The notes: generated by a model not told the origin, from the letters alone. A DNA stretch of 64,000 bases from Sporosarcina ureae (GCF_002101375.1 NZ_CP015207.1:2868001-2932000); one strand, 5' to 3'. Numbered from the stretch's first letter, positions 16,562 to 25,387 are shown. A program made the numbers and translations.

Positions 16562-16709
16562 AACATTGTGTAGAATAAATGGTGCGATAGGAAAGTATAG
16601 TAGTATGAGTGATCTGTAAAATAGGGAGTAGCTTAACGATGCAACTGACTTTACTTCATACTAGTTATGCACATTTAATTTAATAGTACGGCGGCGTCAT
16701 TTTAATCAT

Positions 16710-16737
16710 TTGCAAATCAAAGTTATCATGTTATAAT
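16710..16737 (+). promoter_or_regulatory. Promoter of the riboswitch-terC transcript
   Basis: TTGCAA (16710-16715), 16-bp spacer, TATAAT (16732-16737), about 45 bases before the aptamer. Confidence 0.65.
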
Positions 16738-16783
16738 ACTTTAACAGTATCTGATATCTTAATAACTTTTGACGCAATGTCAA

Positions 16784-16927
16784 AGGGGAGTAGCTATAGG
16801 GAAACCTATTTCATAATCGTCAATACGTGACTGCCACAATGGTCATCGGTTATGATAGCTGGATTTTGAACGTGAAATTCCGACTTAGCGAGACCTTTGC
16901 CTATTTTATTAGGTGGGGGTCTCTTTA
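16784..16927 (+). ncRNA. yybP-ykoY manganese riboswitch with terminator platform
   Basis: The conserved 5' block (CAAAGGGGAGTAGC, 16791-16804) and 3' block (GAGACCTTTGCC, 16890-16901) of the yybP-ykoY motif are both present, about 90 bases apart. CAAAGG (16791-16796) can pair with CCTTTG (16894-16899) to close the aptamer. The same 3' block can instead pair with AGGTGGGGGTCTC (16911-16923), giving a 13-bp stem with several wobbles followed by a T-rich stretch, an intrinsic terminator. This is the known arrangement in which Mn2+ binding stabilises the aptamer and lets transcription continue into the exporter gene. The downstream gene is a TerC-family protein, as in B. subtilis ykoY. Confidence 0.92.
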
Positions 16928-16951
16928 TTTTGTAGAAAACAAGGAGGCATT

Positions 16952-17719
16952 ATGTTGGATCCGATTTTATTAGAATATGCATGGGTACTCTTAGTACTAA
17001 TCGTACTCGAGGGCCTATTAGCAACAGACAACGCAGTAGTAATGGCCGTAATGGTCAAACACTTACCGAAACCCCAACAAAAGAAAGCACTATTTTACGG
17101 TTTATTAGGGGCATTCGTCTTCAGATTCACCGCACTCTTTATGATTACGTTTTTAGTGAAGTTCTGGGAGATCCAAGCAATAGGTGCCATGTACTTATTG
17201 TTTATATCCGGTAAAAGTATATATGATAAAATTACCCATAAACCAGAAGGGCATCCGAATAAAAAGCCTAAAAAACAATCTGGGTTCTGGATGACTGTAT
17301 TAAAAGTGGAACTTGCTGATATCGCATTCGCATTGGACTCTATGCTTGCCGCTGTTGCACTTGCGGTAACGTTACCTGAGTTAGGTAACTTCCATATCGG
17401 TGGTATCAATGGCGGACAGTTCGCTGTCATGTTACTAGGTGGTATGATTGGTTTAATCATGATCCGTTTTGCAGCGAAACAATTTGTAGTAATGCTTGAA
17501 AAGTATCCAACATTGGAAACAGCAGCATTCTTAATTGTTGGGTGGGTAGGTGTAAAGCTAGTTGTGTTAACTCTTGCACATCCTGAACTCCTAATCATTC
17601 CAGAAGCATTCCCACACTCTACATTGTGGAAAACGACATTCTGGGTTGTATTGTTAATCTTGGCAATCGGCGGATATCTACTGGCCGTGGCAAAATCTAA
17701 AGTGAAAGCTAATAGATAA
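16952..17719 (+). CDS. TerC-family manganese exporter (YkoY-like)
   Basis: 255 residues from ATG 16952, with AAGGAGG upstream. Seven or so hydrophobic segments, with paired acidic membrane motifs EGLLATDNAVVMAVMVKHLP near the N-terminus and VELADIAFALDSMLAA in the middle, the hallmark of TerC/YkoY/YceF proteins. These are cytoplasmic-membrane proteins that move Mn2+ outward, and in B. subtilis they help metalate secreted enzymes. Regulation by the upstream Mn riboswitch is visible in the sequence and supports the Mn role. Monocistronic, ending in a strong terminator. Confidence 0.92.
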   Translation: MLDPILLEYAWVLLVLIVLEGLLATDNAVVMAVMVKHLPKPQQKKALFYGLLGAFVFRFTALFMITFLVKFWEIQAIGAMYLLFISGKSIYDKITHKPEGHPNKKPKKQSGFWMTVLKVELADIAFALDSMLAAVALAVTLPELGNFHIGGINGGQFAVMLLGGMIGLIMIRFAAKQFVVMLEKYPTLETAAFLIVGWVGVKLVVLTLAHPELLIIPEAFPHSTLWKTTFWVVLLILAIGGYLLAVAKSKVKANR

Positions 17720-17727
17720 TACGAAAA

Positions 17728-17767
17728 CAGTCTCTTCTATGTGAATTGAAGAGACTGCTTTTTTTTT
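17728..17767 (+). terminator. Terminator of terC
   Basis: CAGTCTCTTC (17728-17737) / GAAGAGACTG (17748-17757), then a run of eight or nine T. Confidence 0.95.
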
Positions 17768-17884
17768 CTACTTTAGTTTAGAATTGTATAAAGGGTGTAA
17801 AGTTCTGTGTATAGCTATCTTTTCACCAAGGGATTTGATAAAGTAGGAAAATGAAGTTTCCGTTATGAAAGGAATTTGAAAAAG

Positions 17885-19234
17885 ATGAGGCTTTCCAGGG
17901 AATTTTTTCATAAGTTTACTCCAGCACAGATTATCGCTTTCTATTACTTTTTGGCCATTGCGTCCTCTTTTCTCTTATTGAATTTGCCAGGTGTATATAA
18001 ACCAGGTGTGAAGGTGGCCTTTATAGACAGTTTATTTACCGCTGTGAGCGCAGTGAGTGTCACGGGGTTGTCACCTATTAGTATAGGGGAAACTTACTCT
18101 GTATTCGGCCTTTGCATGATCATGCTCGTACTTCAGCTCGGTGGTATCGGCATCATGTCGTTAGGAACGTTTTTCTGGCTACTTGTGAAAAAGAAAATCG
18201 GCATGAGAGAGCGACAACTGATTATGATTGATACGAATCAGTACACATTACAAGGCGTCGTTCAATTAATTCGTCAAATCATCCAAATTATCGTTGCCAT
18301 CGAGATTATTGGTGGTGGTATTCTAACGTTATATATTTATCGTTTTTATAATTCGTTTAGTGAAGCACTATTGAACGGCATGTTCATGGCAGTGTCTGCA
18401 ACTACAAATGCAGGTTTTGACATTACCGGTTCGTCGATGGTGCCTTATCATGATGATTATTTCGTGCAGCTCATCCTCATGATATTAATTATTTTAGGTG
18501 CGATTGGATTCCCAGTACTGATTGAAGTAAAAAGCTTTTTTTCGAAAAAAGTACCACATTTCCGCTTTTCACTTTTCACCAAGATTACGACTGCGACATT
18601 CGGGATTCTGTTACTGGTAGGTACATTAACCATTTGGTTACTAGAATCATTTAATTCATTTAAAGGAATGAGCTGGCATCAGCAGTTTTTCACAGCGTTA
18701 TTCCATTCAGTTTCTGCACGATCGGCAGGCCTCGTGACTTATGATGTGACGCAATTTAGTGAAGCAACAGATATTTTTGTCAGTGCGCTCATGTTTATTG
18801 GGGCTTCACCAAGTTCAGTAGGCGGTGGTATCCGTACGACGACCTTTGCTATTGCGCTATTATTTCTTATTAATTTTGCAAGAGGGAATGACGTCATACA
18901 CATTTTTAAACGCCAAATCAAACTGATTGACGTATTCCGATCGTACGCGGTTATTCTCGTAGCATGTTTTATGGTGTTGGCGGCTTTATTGTTGCTGTTA
19001 CTTACGGAGCCAGGGATACCTGTCATCCCGTTGTTATTTGAAATTACATCCGCCTTCGGAACGTGTGGTATGTCGCTTGGTATTACAGGTGATTTATCAG
19101 TGACCGGCAAATTGATCATTATGGCACTCATGTTCATCGGTCGAGTAGGACTGATATCGTTCATCTACACGATAGGTGGCAAGTCGAATAAAACACCTTA
19201 TCATTATCCGCAAGAGCGTGTTATTATTGGGTAA
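17885..19234 (+). CDS. ktrB: Ktr/Trk-type potassium uptake channel subunit
   Basis: 449 residues from ATG 17885; a TTG at 17876 is in frame but too close to the AAAGGA site. Four repeated membrane-pore-membrane units are visible, each with a Gly in the selectivity loop (SVTGLSP, TTNAGFD, SARSAGL, FGTCGMS). It is the membrane half of a KtrAB/KtrCD system importing K+ with Na+. The cytoplasmic gating partner, KtrC, is encoded 16 kb away at 35597-36256; in B. subtilis ktrC and ktrD are similarly apart, so this may be the KtrD orthologue. It ends at a shared bidirectional terminator. Confidence 0.9.
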   Translation: MRLSREFFHKFTPAQIIAFYYFLAIASSFLLLNLPGVYKPGVKVAFIDSLFTAVSAVSVTGLSPISIGETYSVFGLCMIMLVLQLGGIGIMSLGTFFWLLVKKKIGMRERQLIMIDTNQYTLQGVVQLIRQIIQIIVAIEIIGGGILTLYIYRFYNSFSEALLNGMFMAVSATTNAGFDITGSSMVPYHDDYFVQLILMILIILGAIGFPVLIEVKSFFSKKVPHFRFSLFTKITTATFGILLLVGTLTIWLLESFNSFKGMSWHQQFFTALFHSVSARSAGLVTYDVTQFSEATDIFVSALMFIGASPSSVGGGIRTTTFAIALLFLINFARGNDVIHIFKRQIKLIDVFRSYAVILVACFMVLAALLLLLLTEPGIPVIPLLFEITSAFGTCGMSLGITGDLSVTGKLIIMALMFIGRVGLISFIYTIGGKSNKTPYHYPQERVIIG

Positions 19235-19237
19235 TAT

Positions 19238-19275
19238 AAAACCGCAGCAAGCGAATTTTCGCGTGCTGCGGTTTT
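19238..19275. terminator. Bidirectional terminator
   Basis: AAAACCGCAGCA (19238-19249) and TGCTGCGGTTTT (19264-19275), with an inner GCG/CGC, separate the convergent K+ channel and radical SAM genes. Confidence 0.9.
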
Positions 19276-19276
19276 A

Positions 19277-21031
19277 TTATGGATAAACGGTTTCTAGCAC
19301 CTGTTCAGACAGATGATAGTGCTGTGCTTTTTCACCTGGCGTGTATTGGACAATAAGATAACCAGGATCTTTTATTATGGAGAGATCTTCTTTCAATTTA
19401 GCTGAGGTCTTCGTGACGAAAACTTGCTTTCGAATCGTTCGTTCAGTATAACCACTTGACTCAAACGTATCACCGAGCAAATGTGGAGAACGTAAGAGTA
19501 ACTGATAGACCTCTTTTAACTCTTCTTCGGGAACCTCGGAATTCCACCATATCTTTCTTGGTAAAAACTTTTGATGAAGTAAATAATCCATCTTCAATAG
19601 ACTTTCTGCAATGGAAGTATCGATGTTTAATATTTCTTCTAGGAAGCGTTCCAAGCGGGTGAATAAGTCTTCGAACTGATGGCCGATTCGTGACCAGCCT
19701 TGCTTCTCCCAATAAGCTCCGAATAATTGGAAAAAGTCAAATGGCGTATCGACCAATTCTGTGACAATATACTCCATAGAGTGTATGAATCGACCTGAAT
19801 TCCAATATTTCTCGAGAATGTCTTCTGTTTGTTTAATCTTCAGCATATCATCAAAAGACAGCACATTATTTGATACAATTTCATAAGGAGCGGTGTCGAT
19901 GTAACGATAACCATATTGCTCGGCTTGGATACGTAAACCGGTTCCACGTAATAGCTTCAAAAAGCCTAACTGTAATTCTTCGGGGCGTAAAGCAAATACT
20001 TCGTTGAACGTATCACGGAAAGATGCATAATCTTCTTCAGGGAGTCCGGCAATCAAATCAAGATGCTGATCAATTTTTCCGCCTTCTTTTACCATTGTGA
20101 CTGTTCGGGATAATTTAGTGAAGTTTTGTCTTCTTTTAACCAATTCATTTGTTAAGTCATTAGTGGATTGGACGCCAATTTCAAATCGGAATAGGCCTTT
20201 AGGTGCATTATCATTTAAAAACTGAATTACTTCTGGTCGCATGATATCGCCTGTGATCTCAAATTGAAAGACAGTTCCGGGTAGATGTTCATCTATTAGG
20301 AACTGGAACATTTCCATGGCATAACTTCTACTAATATTGAATGTACGATCGACGAATTTAATCGTTTTGGCGCCGTGTTGCATTAAGTAGCGAATGTCTT
20401 CTTTTATAGCGTCTCGATTGAAGTATCGAACACCTACTTCAATTGAAGAAAGGCAAAATTGACAAGAGAATGGACAGCCGCGACTTGTTTCGATGTACAT
20501 TACACGATTTGGTAGTTGTGGAACATCCTCCGTAAAACGAAAAGGGGAGGGGAGTTCACGAAGATCCAATTTAGGACCTGGAGCTGTAATTTTTAACTTT
20601 CCTTCTGCACGATATGCAATGCCTTGTACCGAAGAAAGATCAGTTTGTCCATCGACCGCTTGAAGAATATCCTTAAATGTCTTTTCGCCTTCTCCTATCG
20701 CAATAATATCGATTTCCGGTACTCTTTTTAACCATTGATCATAGTCATACGTTACTTCAGGTCCACCACAAACTATAACGGTTTTAGGACTCGTCAGTTT
20801 CAGCAGACGGATTACTTTTATAGTTTCTTCTATATTCCAAATATATACGCTAAAACCCACGACGTCTGGAGAATGTTGATATAGCTCTGAAACGATAGAA
20901 AGTGTAGGATCATGAATGGTAAATTCAGCCAGTTCACATTGGAATTCAGGTGCTGCATATGCTTTCAAGTAGCGAATTGCGATATTGGTATGTATATACT
21001 TAGCATTTAAGGTAGATAAAACGATGTTCAT
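19277..21031 (-). CDS. B12-binding-domain radical SAM protein (DUF4080 type)
   Basis: 584 residues. An N-terminal cobalamin-binding-like Rossmann domain (about 1-140, with GFSVYIWN and VVCGGPEVTYD) precedes a radical SAM core whose CxxxCxxC cluster motif reads GCPFSCQFC (near 185-195). A long C-terminal region fits the DUF4080 tail. Such proteins use a 4Fe-4S cluster and S-adenosylmethionine for radical chemistry; the substrate of this subfamily is not established to my knowledge. ATG at 21029-21031 has a GGAG site. It stands alone between convergent and divergent neighbours. Confidence 0.88.
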   Translation of the reverse strand: MNIVLSTLNAKYIHTNIAIRYLKAYAAPEFQCELAEFTIHDPTLSIVSELYQHSPDVVGFSVYIWNIEETIKVIRLLKLTSPKTVIVCGGPEVTYDYDQWLKRVPEIDIIAIGEGEKTFKDILQAVDGQTDLSSVQGIAYRAEGKLKITAPGPKLDLRELPSPFRFTEDVPQLPNRVMYIETSRGCPFSCQFCLSSIEVGVRYFNRDAIKEDIRYLMQHGAKTIKFVDRTFNISRSYAMEMFQFLIDEHLPGTVFQFEITGDIMRPEVIQFLNDNAPKGLFRFEIGVQSTNDLTNELVKRRQNFTKLSRTVTMVKEGGKIDQHLDLIAGLPEEDYASFRDTFNEVFALRPEELQLGFLKLLRGTGLRIQAEQYGYRYIDTAPYEIVSNNVLSFDDMLKIKQTEDILEKYWNSGRFIHSMEYIVTELVDTPFDFFQLFGAYWEKQGWSRIGHQFEDLFTRLERFLEEILNIDTSIAESLLKMDYLLHQKFLPRKIWWNSEVPEEELKEVYQLLLRSPHLLGDTFESSGYTERTIRKQVFVTKTSAKLKEDLSIIKDPGYLIVQYTPGEKAQHYHLSEQVLETVYP

Positions 21032-21213
21032 GACAAAACTCCTAATCTAAAAATAATATAAGTAGATGAAAAAAACAAAATAGACTATAAGCCTATGTGA
21101 ACAAGTACGTCATTATGGCATAATTAGAATCAATCAGAATTCACTTCCAAATAAGAATAAATTTACAAGTAAGTGGTTGATAGTTGCTATTTCATTGAGG
21201 GGGTACTGCTATA

Positions 21214-22596
21214 GTGCTAAATACACTAGATATCAATCGTTATCTAGAAAGTTCGCTTTTTAAGATCGTCTTAGATGAAGATGGCGATATACTTGATATG
21301 ACGGAAGCTGTTAAATTACTCATACCTAAAGATTTCATACCACACCATATATCTGAAATATTTGATCCTAGTTTGTCTGAACAAATAGAGAGACGGTTGT
21401 TTCTGTTGAAGACAGAAACGATAGCCGATCAAACTGTATTGACTGGTCATATAAATGTGCCGAATAAAAATCTTGAACCTTGTTATATTATATACCAGCA
21501 ATATAACGGAAAGGCGATATTAACAATAAAAATTGGTGAACAAAATCACAAATTGCATCAACTTTATGAAAGTGCTTATTTAACAGCCACTATCCCAATG
21601 GCGCTAGTGAATGAATCGGGGTATATTATTTCGACGAATGATTTGTTTTCAGAAATGTTCCCAGACCAAATTTCTAATGAATTATTACATCTACAAGATC
21701 TTTTTAATTTAATGGTTCCCACCTCTTCGTTTTCTTTTGAAGAATATATCTTAAAAGCATTAACTCAAGAATCTTCGACAGTGAAAATGTCTTACACATA
21801 TAATGGAATACAGCGTTGCCAAGAAGTAATGTTGAAATTGGACTGTAGAACACAAATGTTCGTCTTACGAATTGTTGACATTACTGAAAAAGAACGTCTA
21901 TTTGAGCAACTGGCACACTCCGACCAATTATGCACGACTGGAGAAATTGCTGCAAGCATTGCACATGAAGTACGCAATCCGATGACAACGTTACAAGGAT
22001 TTCTCCAACTACTGGAACACGAAGTAACCGGAAATGCACAAATGTATGTAAACGTCATTCAAGATGAAGTCAAACGCATGAACGAAATATTGAACGAAAT
22101 GCTAGCACTATCAAAACCAGTTGTTGACGAAATCACGATATTTTCATTATCCGTTTTAGTAGAAGACGTACTTATATTGCTTCGCCCTAAAGCATTGTTG
22201 GATCAAATTCATTTAGTGAACGAATTTAATGCAACGGGGTCATTATTAATTAAAGCAAATCCTAACCGTATTAAACAAGTATTCATTAATCTTCTTAAAA
22301 ATGCAATGGAAGCCATGAGTGCAAATGATACATTGTCTGTCTTGATAAGCGAAGGTGATCATCGTAATATAGATATCTTTATATCTGATACAGGGATTGG
22401 AATGGAAAAAGAGCAACTTGATACTATTTTCTTACCGTTTATTACAAACAAACCGGGAGGAACGGGTTTAGGCCTTCCATTTGTTAAGAAAACCATTCAA
22501 GAGCATGGCGGTTCTATATCAGTTACTAGTGAGGTAGGTAAAGGAACGGTTTTTCATTTGACATTTCCAAAAATCTCCGTCCCAGAATCAGAATGA
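21214..22596 (+). CDS. Orphan PAS-domain histidine kinase (sporulation-kinase type)
   Basis: 460 residues from GTG 21214, with GAGGGGG 10 bases before. The N-terminal half looks like two PAS-type sensor domains without membrane helices, so it is probably cytoplasmic. The dimerisation/phosphoacceptor box SIAHEVRNPMTTLQG carries His251. The ATPase domain has an N-box (FINLLKNAMEAM), G1 DTGIGM, F-box and G2 GGTGLGLPFVKK. No response regulator is adjacent, which suits the KinA-KinE phosphorelay kinases feeding Spo0F; B. subtilis carries kinE, kinD and kinA in the corresponding region. Signal unknown. Confidence 0.88.
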   Translation: MLNTLDINRYLESSLFKIVLDEDGDILDMTEAVKLLIPKDFIPHHISEIFDPSLSEQIERRLFLLKTETIADQTVLTGHINVPNKNLEPCYIIYQQYNGKAILTIKIGEQNHKLHQLYESAYLTATIPMALVNESGYIISTNDLFSEMFPDQISNELLHLQDLFNLMVPTSSFSFEEYILKALTQESSTVKMSYTYNGIQRCQEVMLKLDCRTQMFVLRIVDITEKERLFEQLAHSDQLCTTGEIAASIAHEVRNPMTTLQGFLQLLEHEVTGNAQMYVNVIQDEVKRMNEILNEMLALSKPVVDEITIFSLSVLVEDVLILLRPKALLDQIHLVNEFNATGSLLIKANPNRIKQVFINLLKNAMEAMSANDTLSVLISEGDHRNIDIFISDTGIGMEKEQLDTIFLPFITNKPGGTGLGLPFVKKTIQEHGGSISVTSEVGKGTVFHLTFPKISVPESE

Positions 22597-22603
22597 TTGA
22601 AAG

Positions 22604-22653
22604 TCTATATAGAAAAAAGGCCTATCCTATGGGATCGGCCTTTTCTATATAGA
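22604..22653. terminator. Bidirectional terminator
   Basis: TCTATATAGAAAA...GGCC (22604-22622) pairs with GGCCTTTTCTATATAGA (22637-22653) between the convergent kinase and lipoprotein genes. Confidence 0.88.
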
Positions 22654-22657
22654 AATA

Positions 22658-23281
22658 TCACTTAATTGTAGCTGCCATATCTTTAAAATCTTTTATATGT
22701 TCGTTGTCTTCTTGCGCGTAAATTGTTGCACGAATTAACTTGTCTTCACGCTCGATGACATAGCCTGTAAAATATCCTTCAGTAGAATCTACTACTGCAC
22801 CTTTAACAGACTGAATACCATCTGCTTGTGGAAGATCTGTTTGCTCTGTTATCTCAACAGGTGTTTCACCATCACTTGAAGCTGTCAACAATTCTTCCAT
22901 ATTTTCATAGAGTTCATCAAAAGTATAAGATTCCTCGTCTTTAGGCATAGTCTCGATTCGCATGAATGTTTCGCTGTCCTCTTCTACATATAGACTATCT
23001 CTACCTGGTTCTTCACTTGTAAGTGTATATCCAGGAAGTACCTGCATCGAGTAATCTTGTTCATCGCTTGTTTTTTCTACAGCATCTTTCATGGCATTTT
23101 CGCCTGTTTCTGCTTCATTTTCGGGAGAAGTGCTATCTTCCACATCTGTTTCGGGAGCAGCAGGTTCTTCGATAGCATTACCTGTTGTATCTTTTTCCGG
23201 TTCTGCATCAGATGTTCCGCATGCAGCAAGCATGATAGAGGCTGTCAGTGAAGTGAAAATTATACGCCATTTGTTGTTCAT
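22658..23281 (-). CDS. Lipoprotein of unknown function
   Basis: 207 residues. The start is set at 23281 because AAGGAG lies 9 bases upstream; an ATG at 23299 would precede that site. The N-terminus is a lipoprotein signal peptide with lipobox LAAC near residue 21, so the mature protein is anchored to the outer face of the membrane. A long acidic, Glu/Thr/Pro-rich linker (about 25-75) precedes a folded C-terminal domain of mixed strands (VLPGYTLTSEEPGRDSLY onward) reminiscent of small PsbP/DcrB-like domains. No function can be assigned. Confidence 0.8.
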   Translation of the reverse strand: MNNKWRIIFTSLTASIMLAACGTSDAEPEKDTTGNAIEEPAAPETDVEDSTSPENEAETGENAMKDAVEKTSDEQDYSMQVLPGYTLTSEEPGRDSLYVEEDSETFMRIETMPKDEESYTFDELYENMEELLTASSDGETPVEITEQTDLPQADGIQSVKGAVVDSTEGYFTGYVIEREDKLIRATIYAQEDNEHIKDFKDMAATIK

Positions 23282-23302
23282 ATCGTACCACTCCTTCATA
23301 TA

Positions 23303-23533
23303 CTATACTATTCTATTGGACGGATCACAGGGAGGAAGGTTTCCTTTTTGCGAATTACTACTCAAAATGATATAACGTTTATGATTCACCACGGTTTTCT
23401 CCTGCATTAGCAATTCATCGAAGTTCTCCATATACGTTAAGTCTACAATTACAGAGTTTTCGTTCACTTTCTCAACAATTCCTTGTAAGCCCTCTTTGAA
23501 TTCTATGATATCACCTATTTCTGCAATCGTCAT
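23303..23533 (-). CDS. ykvS: YkvS-like DUF2187 protein
   Basis: 76 residues from the ATG at 23533 (GAAAGGATGG upstream). The sequence GDIIEFKEGLQGIVEKVNENSVIVDLTYMENF and VVNHKRYIIL match the small SH3-like DUF2187 family, B. subtilis YkvS. The function is unknown. The C-terminus is slightly longer than usual. It lies 21 bases before the lipoprotein gene on the same strand, so the two may share a transcript. Confidence 0.85.
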   Translation of the reverse strand: MTIAEIGDIIEFKEGLQGIVEKVNENSVIVDLTYMENFDELLMQEKTVVNHKRYIILSSNSQKGNLPPCDPSNRIV

Positions 23534-23771
23534 GCTAACCATCCTTTCTTCAAACATCATTTACTTTAAGCAAAGTGATGAAATGATAATATTGGTAATT
23601 CCATTATAGTTTGCCTTATAATGTTCAAAACGTAAAGTCTTATTTCTAGAACTCAAGGAAATATATGCATATACATCATGTCGTAAAGTGTCGATAATAT
23701 TTCGGTTTAATAAAATTAAGTTGTTGGTATATTACAGAATAGAGTAATTACAAATGAGAGGTGTGCAAGTA

Positions 23772-23930
23772 GTGCATAATTGCAATTTAGAAATTGAACG
23801 TGTGAGAAAACAACTAATACAGACGGCCGAAAAACATGGTATGAACGCTAAGAATACCATTGAACTTAGTCGTAAATTAGATATATTAATTAATGAATTT
23901 AACAACAAGAAAAAAACACAACTACCTTAA
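23772..23930 (+). CDS. Spo0E-like aspartyl-phosphate phosphatase
   Basis: 52 residues, starting at GTG 23772 with GAGAGGTG upstream; an in-frame ATG at 23754 and a GTG at 23763 are alternatives. The motif NTIELSRKLDILINEF matches the S-x-x-L-D signature of Spo0E-family phosphatases, which dephosphorylate Spo0A-P and so delay sporulation. The small helical-hairpin size is right. Presence near a sporulation-type kinase fits a phosphorelay role. Too short for a usual ORF cutoff, so easily missed. Confidence 0.8.
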   Translation: MHNCNLEIERVRKQLIQTAEKHGMNAKNTIELSRKLDILINEFNNKKKTQLP

Positions 23931-24046
23931 GTTAATGTGGAAATGAATGTTTAACTTAAAGTAAAAGGGGGAAAGATATAAATGAACACAGCAACATTCT
24001 CATTTCCCCCTTTTGTGGACCAATCTTGTATTGGTCCTCTTTTTTT
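23927..24046 (+). ncRNA. Three tandem hairpins ending in a terminator
   Basis: Hairpin 1: TTAAGTTAA (23927-23935) / TTAACTTAA (23951-23959). Hairpin 2: AAAAGGGGGAAA (23963-23974) / TTTCCCCCTTTT (24003-24014), a perfect 12-bp arm. Hairpin 3: GGACCAAT (24017-24024) / ATTGGTCC (24030-24037) plus a seven-T run, a good terminator. Hairpin 1 overlaps the Spo0E-like stop codon. The whole could be a 3' structured region, an attenuator or a small RNA. Confidence 0.6.
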
Positions 24047-24062
24047 GTCTCCTCAATTGTAA
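23982..24062 (+). CDS. Possible 26-aa leader-like ORF inside the hairpin run
   Basis: ATG 23982 follows a GGGGGAAAG site that is itself one arm of hairpin 2, and 26 codons run to TAA at 24060-24062, past the hairpin-3 T-run. Reading it would open hairpins 2 and 3, as in a translational attenuator, but the codons may be chance. Confidence 0.25.
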   Translation: MNTATFSFPPFVDQSCIGPLFLSPQL

Positions 24063-24117
24063 AAATATTTGAAATTCTGTACGATGGAGATGATCGTATA
24101 CAATGAGGAGTGAGAAT

Positions 24118-24987
24118 GTGCGAAAAGAAAAAATATCATTTATTGGTACGGGTGTTATGGGTTCTAGTATCATTAAGCATTTGCTTAACGCATCATATGA
24201 AGTAACAGTATTCACTAGAACGAAAAAAAAGGCCGAACCACTGGTAGCTTTAGGAGCAAAATGGGCCGATAACGTTGCCGAAGCTATTCAAGATGCGGAC
24301 ATTATTTTCACGATGATCGGCATGCCTTCCGATGTGGAAGAAGTTTATTTATCAAATCAAGGTATATTTGCAAATGGTCGACCTTCTCAGATCGTAGTAG
24401 ATATGACAACGTCAAGTCCAGAACTAGCCATTGCCATAGCAGAAAAGGCTGCTTCTTTACAAATGAATTCTCTTGATGCTCCTGTATCTGGTGGAGATAT
24501 AGGGGCTCGGAATGGTACACTTTCTATCATGTGTGGAGGTCAAAAAGAATTATTTGAAAAGGTATTACCTATTTTGTCTGTTTTCGGCAAACAAATTGTC
24601 TATCAAGGACAAGCTGGAGCTGGGCAACACGCCAAAATGTGCAACCAAATTACTGTCGCTGGAAATATGATAGGGGCATGCGAAGCGATTGCTTACGCAA
24701 TGAAGTCGGGCCTTGATCCGGACACGATGTTACAATCCGTCACTTCGGGTGCGGCGAATTCCTTTAGTTTATCGGATCTGGGCCCACGAATTATTAACGA
24801 AAATTATGAACCAGGATTTTATGTAAAACATTTTGTAAAGGATCTAAATATTGCCTTACAGGAAACGGAAAGACTGAATCTGAAATTGCCGGGATTACAA
24901 CTAGCCCGCGATATGTATACAGAGTTACTCGCTAAAGGTTATGGGGAAAATGGAACGCAAGTCTTGATTAAAAAGTATATAGAATGA
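24118..24987 (+). CDS. ykwC: Beta-hydroxyacid dehydrogenase (YkwC-like)
   Basis: 289 residues from GTG 24118, which has GAGGAG 7 bases before; an ATG at 24103 precedes that site. The N-terminal Rossmann fold starts ISFIGTGVMGSSIIKHLL, the substrate motif reads SLDAPVSGGDIGARNGTLS, and the catalytic Lys motif is GQHAKMCNQ. This is the 3-hydroxyisobutyrate dehydrogenase family, which oxidises small beta-hydroxyacids with NAD(P). The true substrate is uncertain. Monocistronic by appearance. Confidence 0.87.
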   Translation: MRKEKISFIGTGVMGSSIIKHLLNASYEVTVFTRTKKKAEPLVALGAKWADNVAEAIQDADIIFTMIGMPSDVEEVYLSNQGIFANGRPSQIVVDMTTSSPELAIAIAEKAASLQMNSLDAPVSGGDIGARNGTLSIMCGGQKELFEKVLPILSVFGKQIVYQGQAGAGQHAKMCNQITVAGNMIGACEAIAYAMKSGLDPDTMLQSVTSGAANSFSLSDLGPRIINENYEPGFYVKHFVKDLNIALQETERLNLKLPGLQLARDMYTELLAKGYGENGTQVLIKKYIE

Positions 24988-25034
24988 AATAGAAGCACAT
25001 CATAAAAACTTCTTTATGCATATTTTATAAAAAA

Positions 25035-25054
25035 TCGCAAATAACTATTTGCGA
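25035..25054. repeat. Palindrome downstream of ykwC
   Basis: TCGCAAAT-aact-ATTTGCGA is perfect over 8 bp per arm and has no T-run. It could be an operator for the next small gene or a weak 3' hairpin. Confidence 0.4.
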
Positions 25055-25138
25055 ATGATTTGCTGAAAGTTCAGTACGCATACTTACTCACTTATTGCAC
25101 ATGCTCTTTACTATAGTATGTGCGAAAAGGAGGGAGTT

Positions 25139-25372
25139 ATGATGTGGGATATTTGGTTGTGGCCTATGGTGTTTGTCTCCGCCATTATGCTTGGAATTGG
25201 AATAGCTGGAGTAAGGAAAACGAGTCGTTCATTCCAGTTAAATGAAAAAGATCGTATACCAGATGTTGTAGCTAAGAATCCATATACTATGAACCCATTA
25301 CTGTGGATTATCATAGTCGCTTCTATTTTTATCTTTATCATCATATTTTATTATTGGGCCTCTTTCTATTAA
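25139..25372 (+). CDS. Small two-helix membrane protein, unknown
   Basis: 77 residues from the first of two adjacent ATGs (25139), after AAGGAGGGAG. Two hydrophobic segments (about 5-22 and 53-75) flank a charged middle with RSFQLNEKDRIPDV, so both ends may lie on the same side of the membrane. No family is recognised. A good terminator hairpin overlaps its stop codon, so it is an independent small gene. Confidence 0.7.
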   Translation: MMWDIWLWPMVFVSAIMLGIGIAGVRKTSRSFQLNEKDRIPDVVAKNPYTMNPLLWIIIVASIFIFIIIFYYWASFY

Positions 25373-25387
25373 AGAAAGAGGTTTTTT
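25359..25387 (+). terminator. Terminator of the small membrane protein gene
   Basis: CCTCTTTCT (25359-25367) / AGAAAGAGG (25373-25381) and six T; the stop codon is in the loop. Confidence 0.9.

Noticed and set aside
16639..16683. 14-codon ORF upstream of the Mn riboswitch with AGGGAG in front
   Set aside because: Very short, located before the riboswitch promoter and without supporting structure; likely chance.
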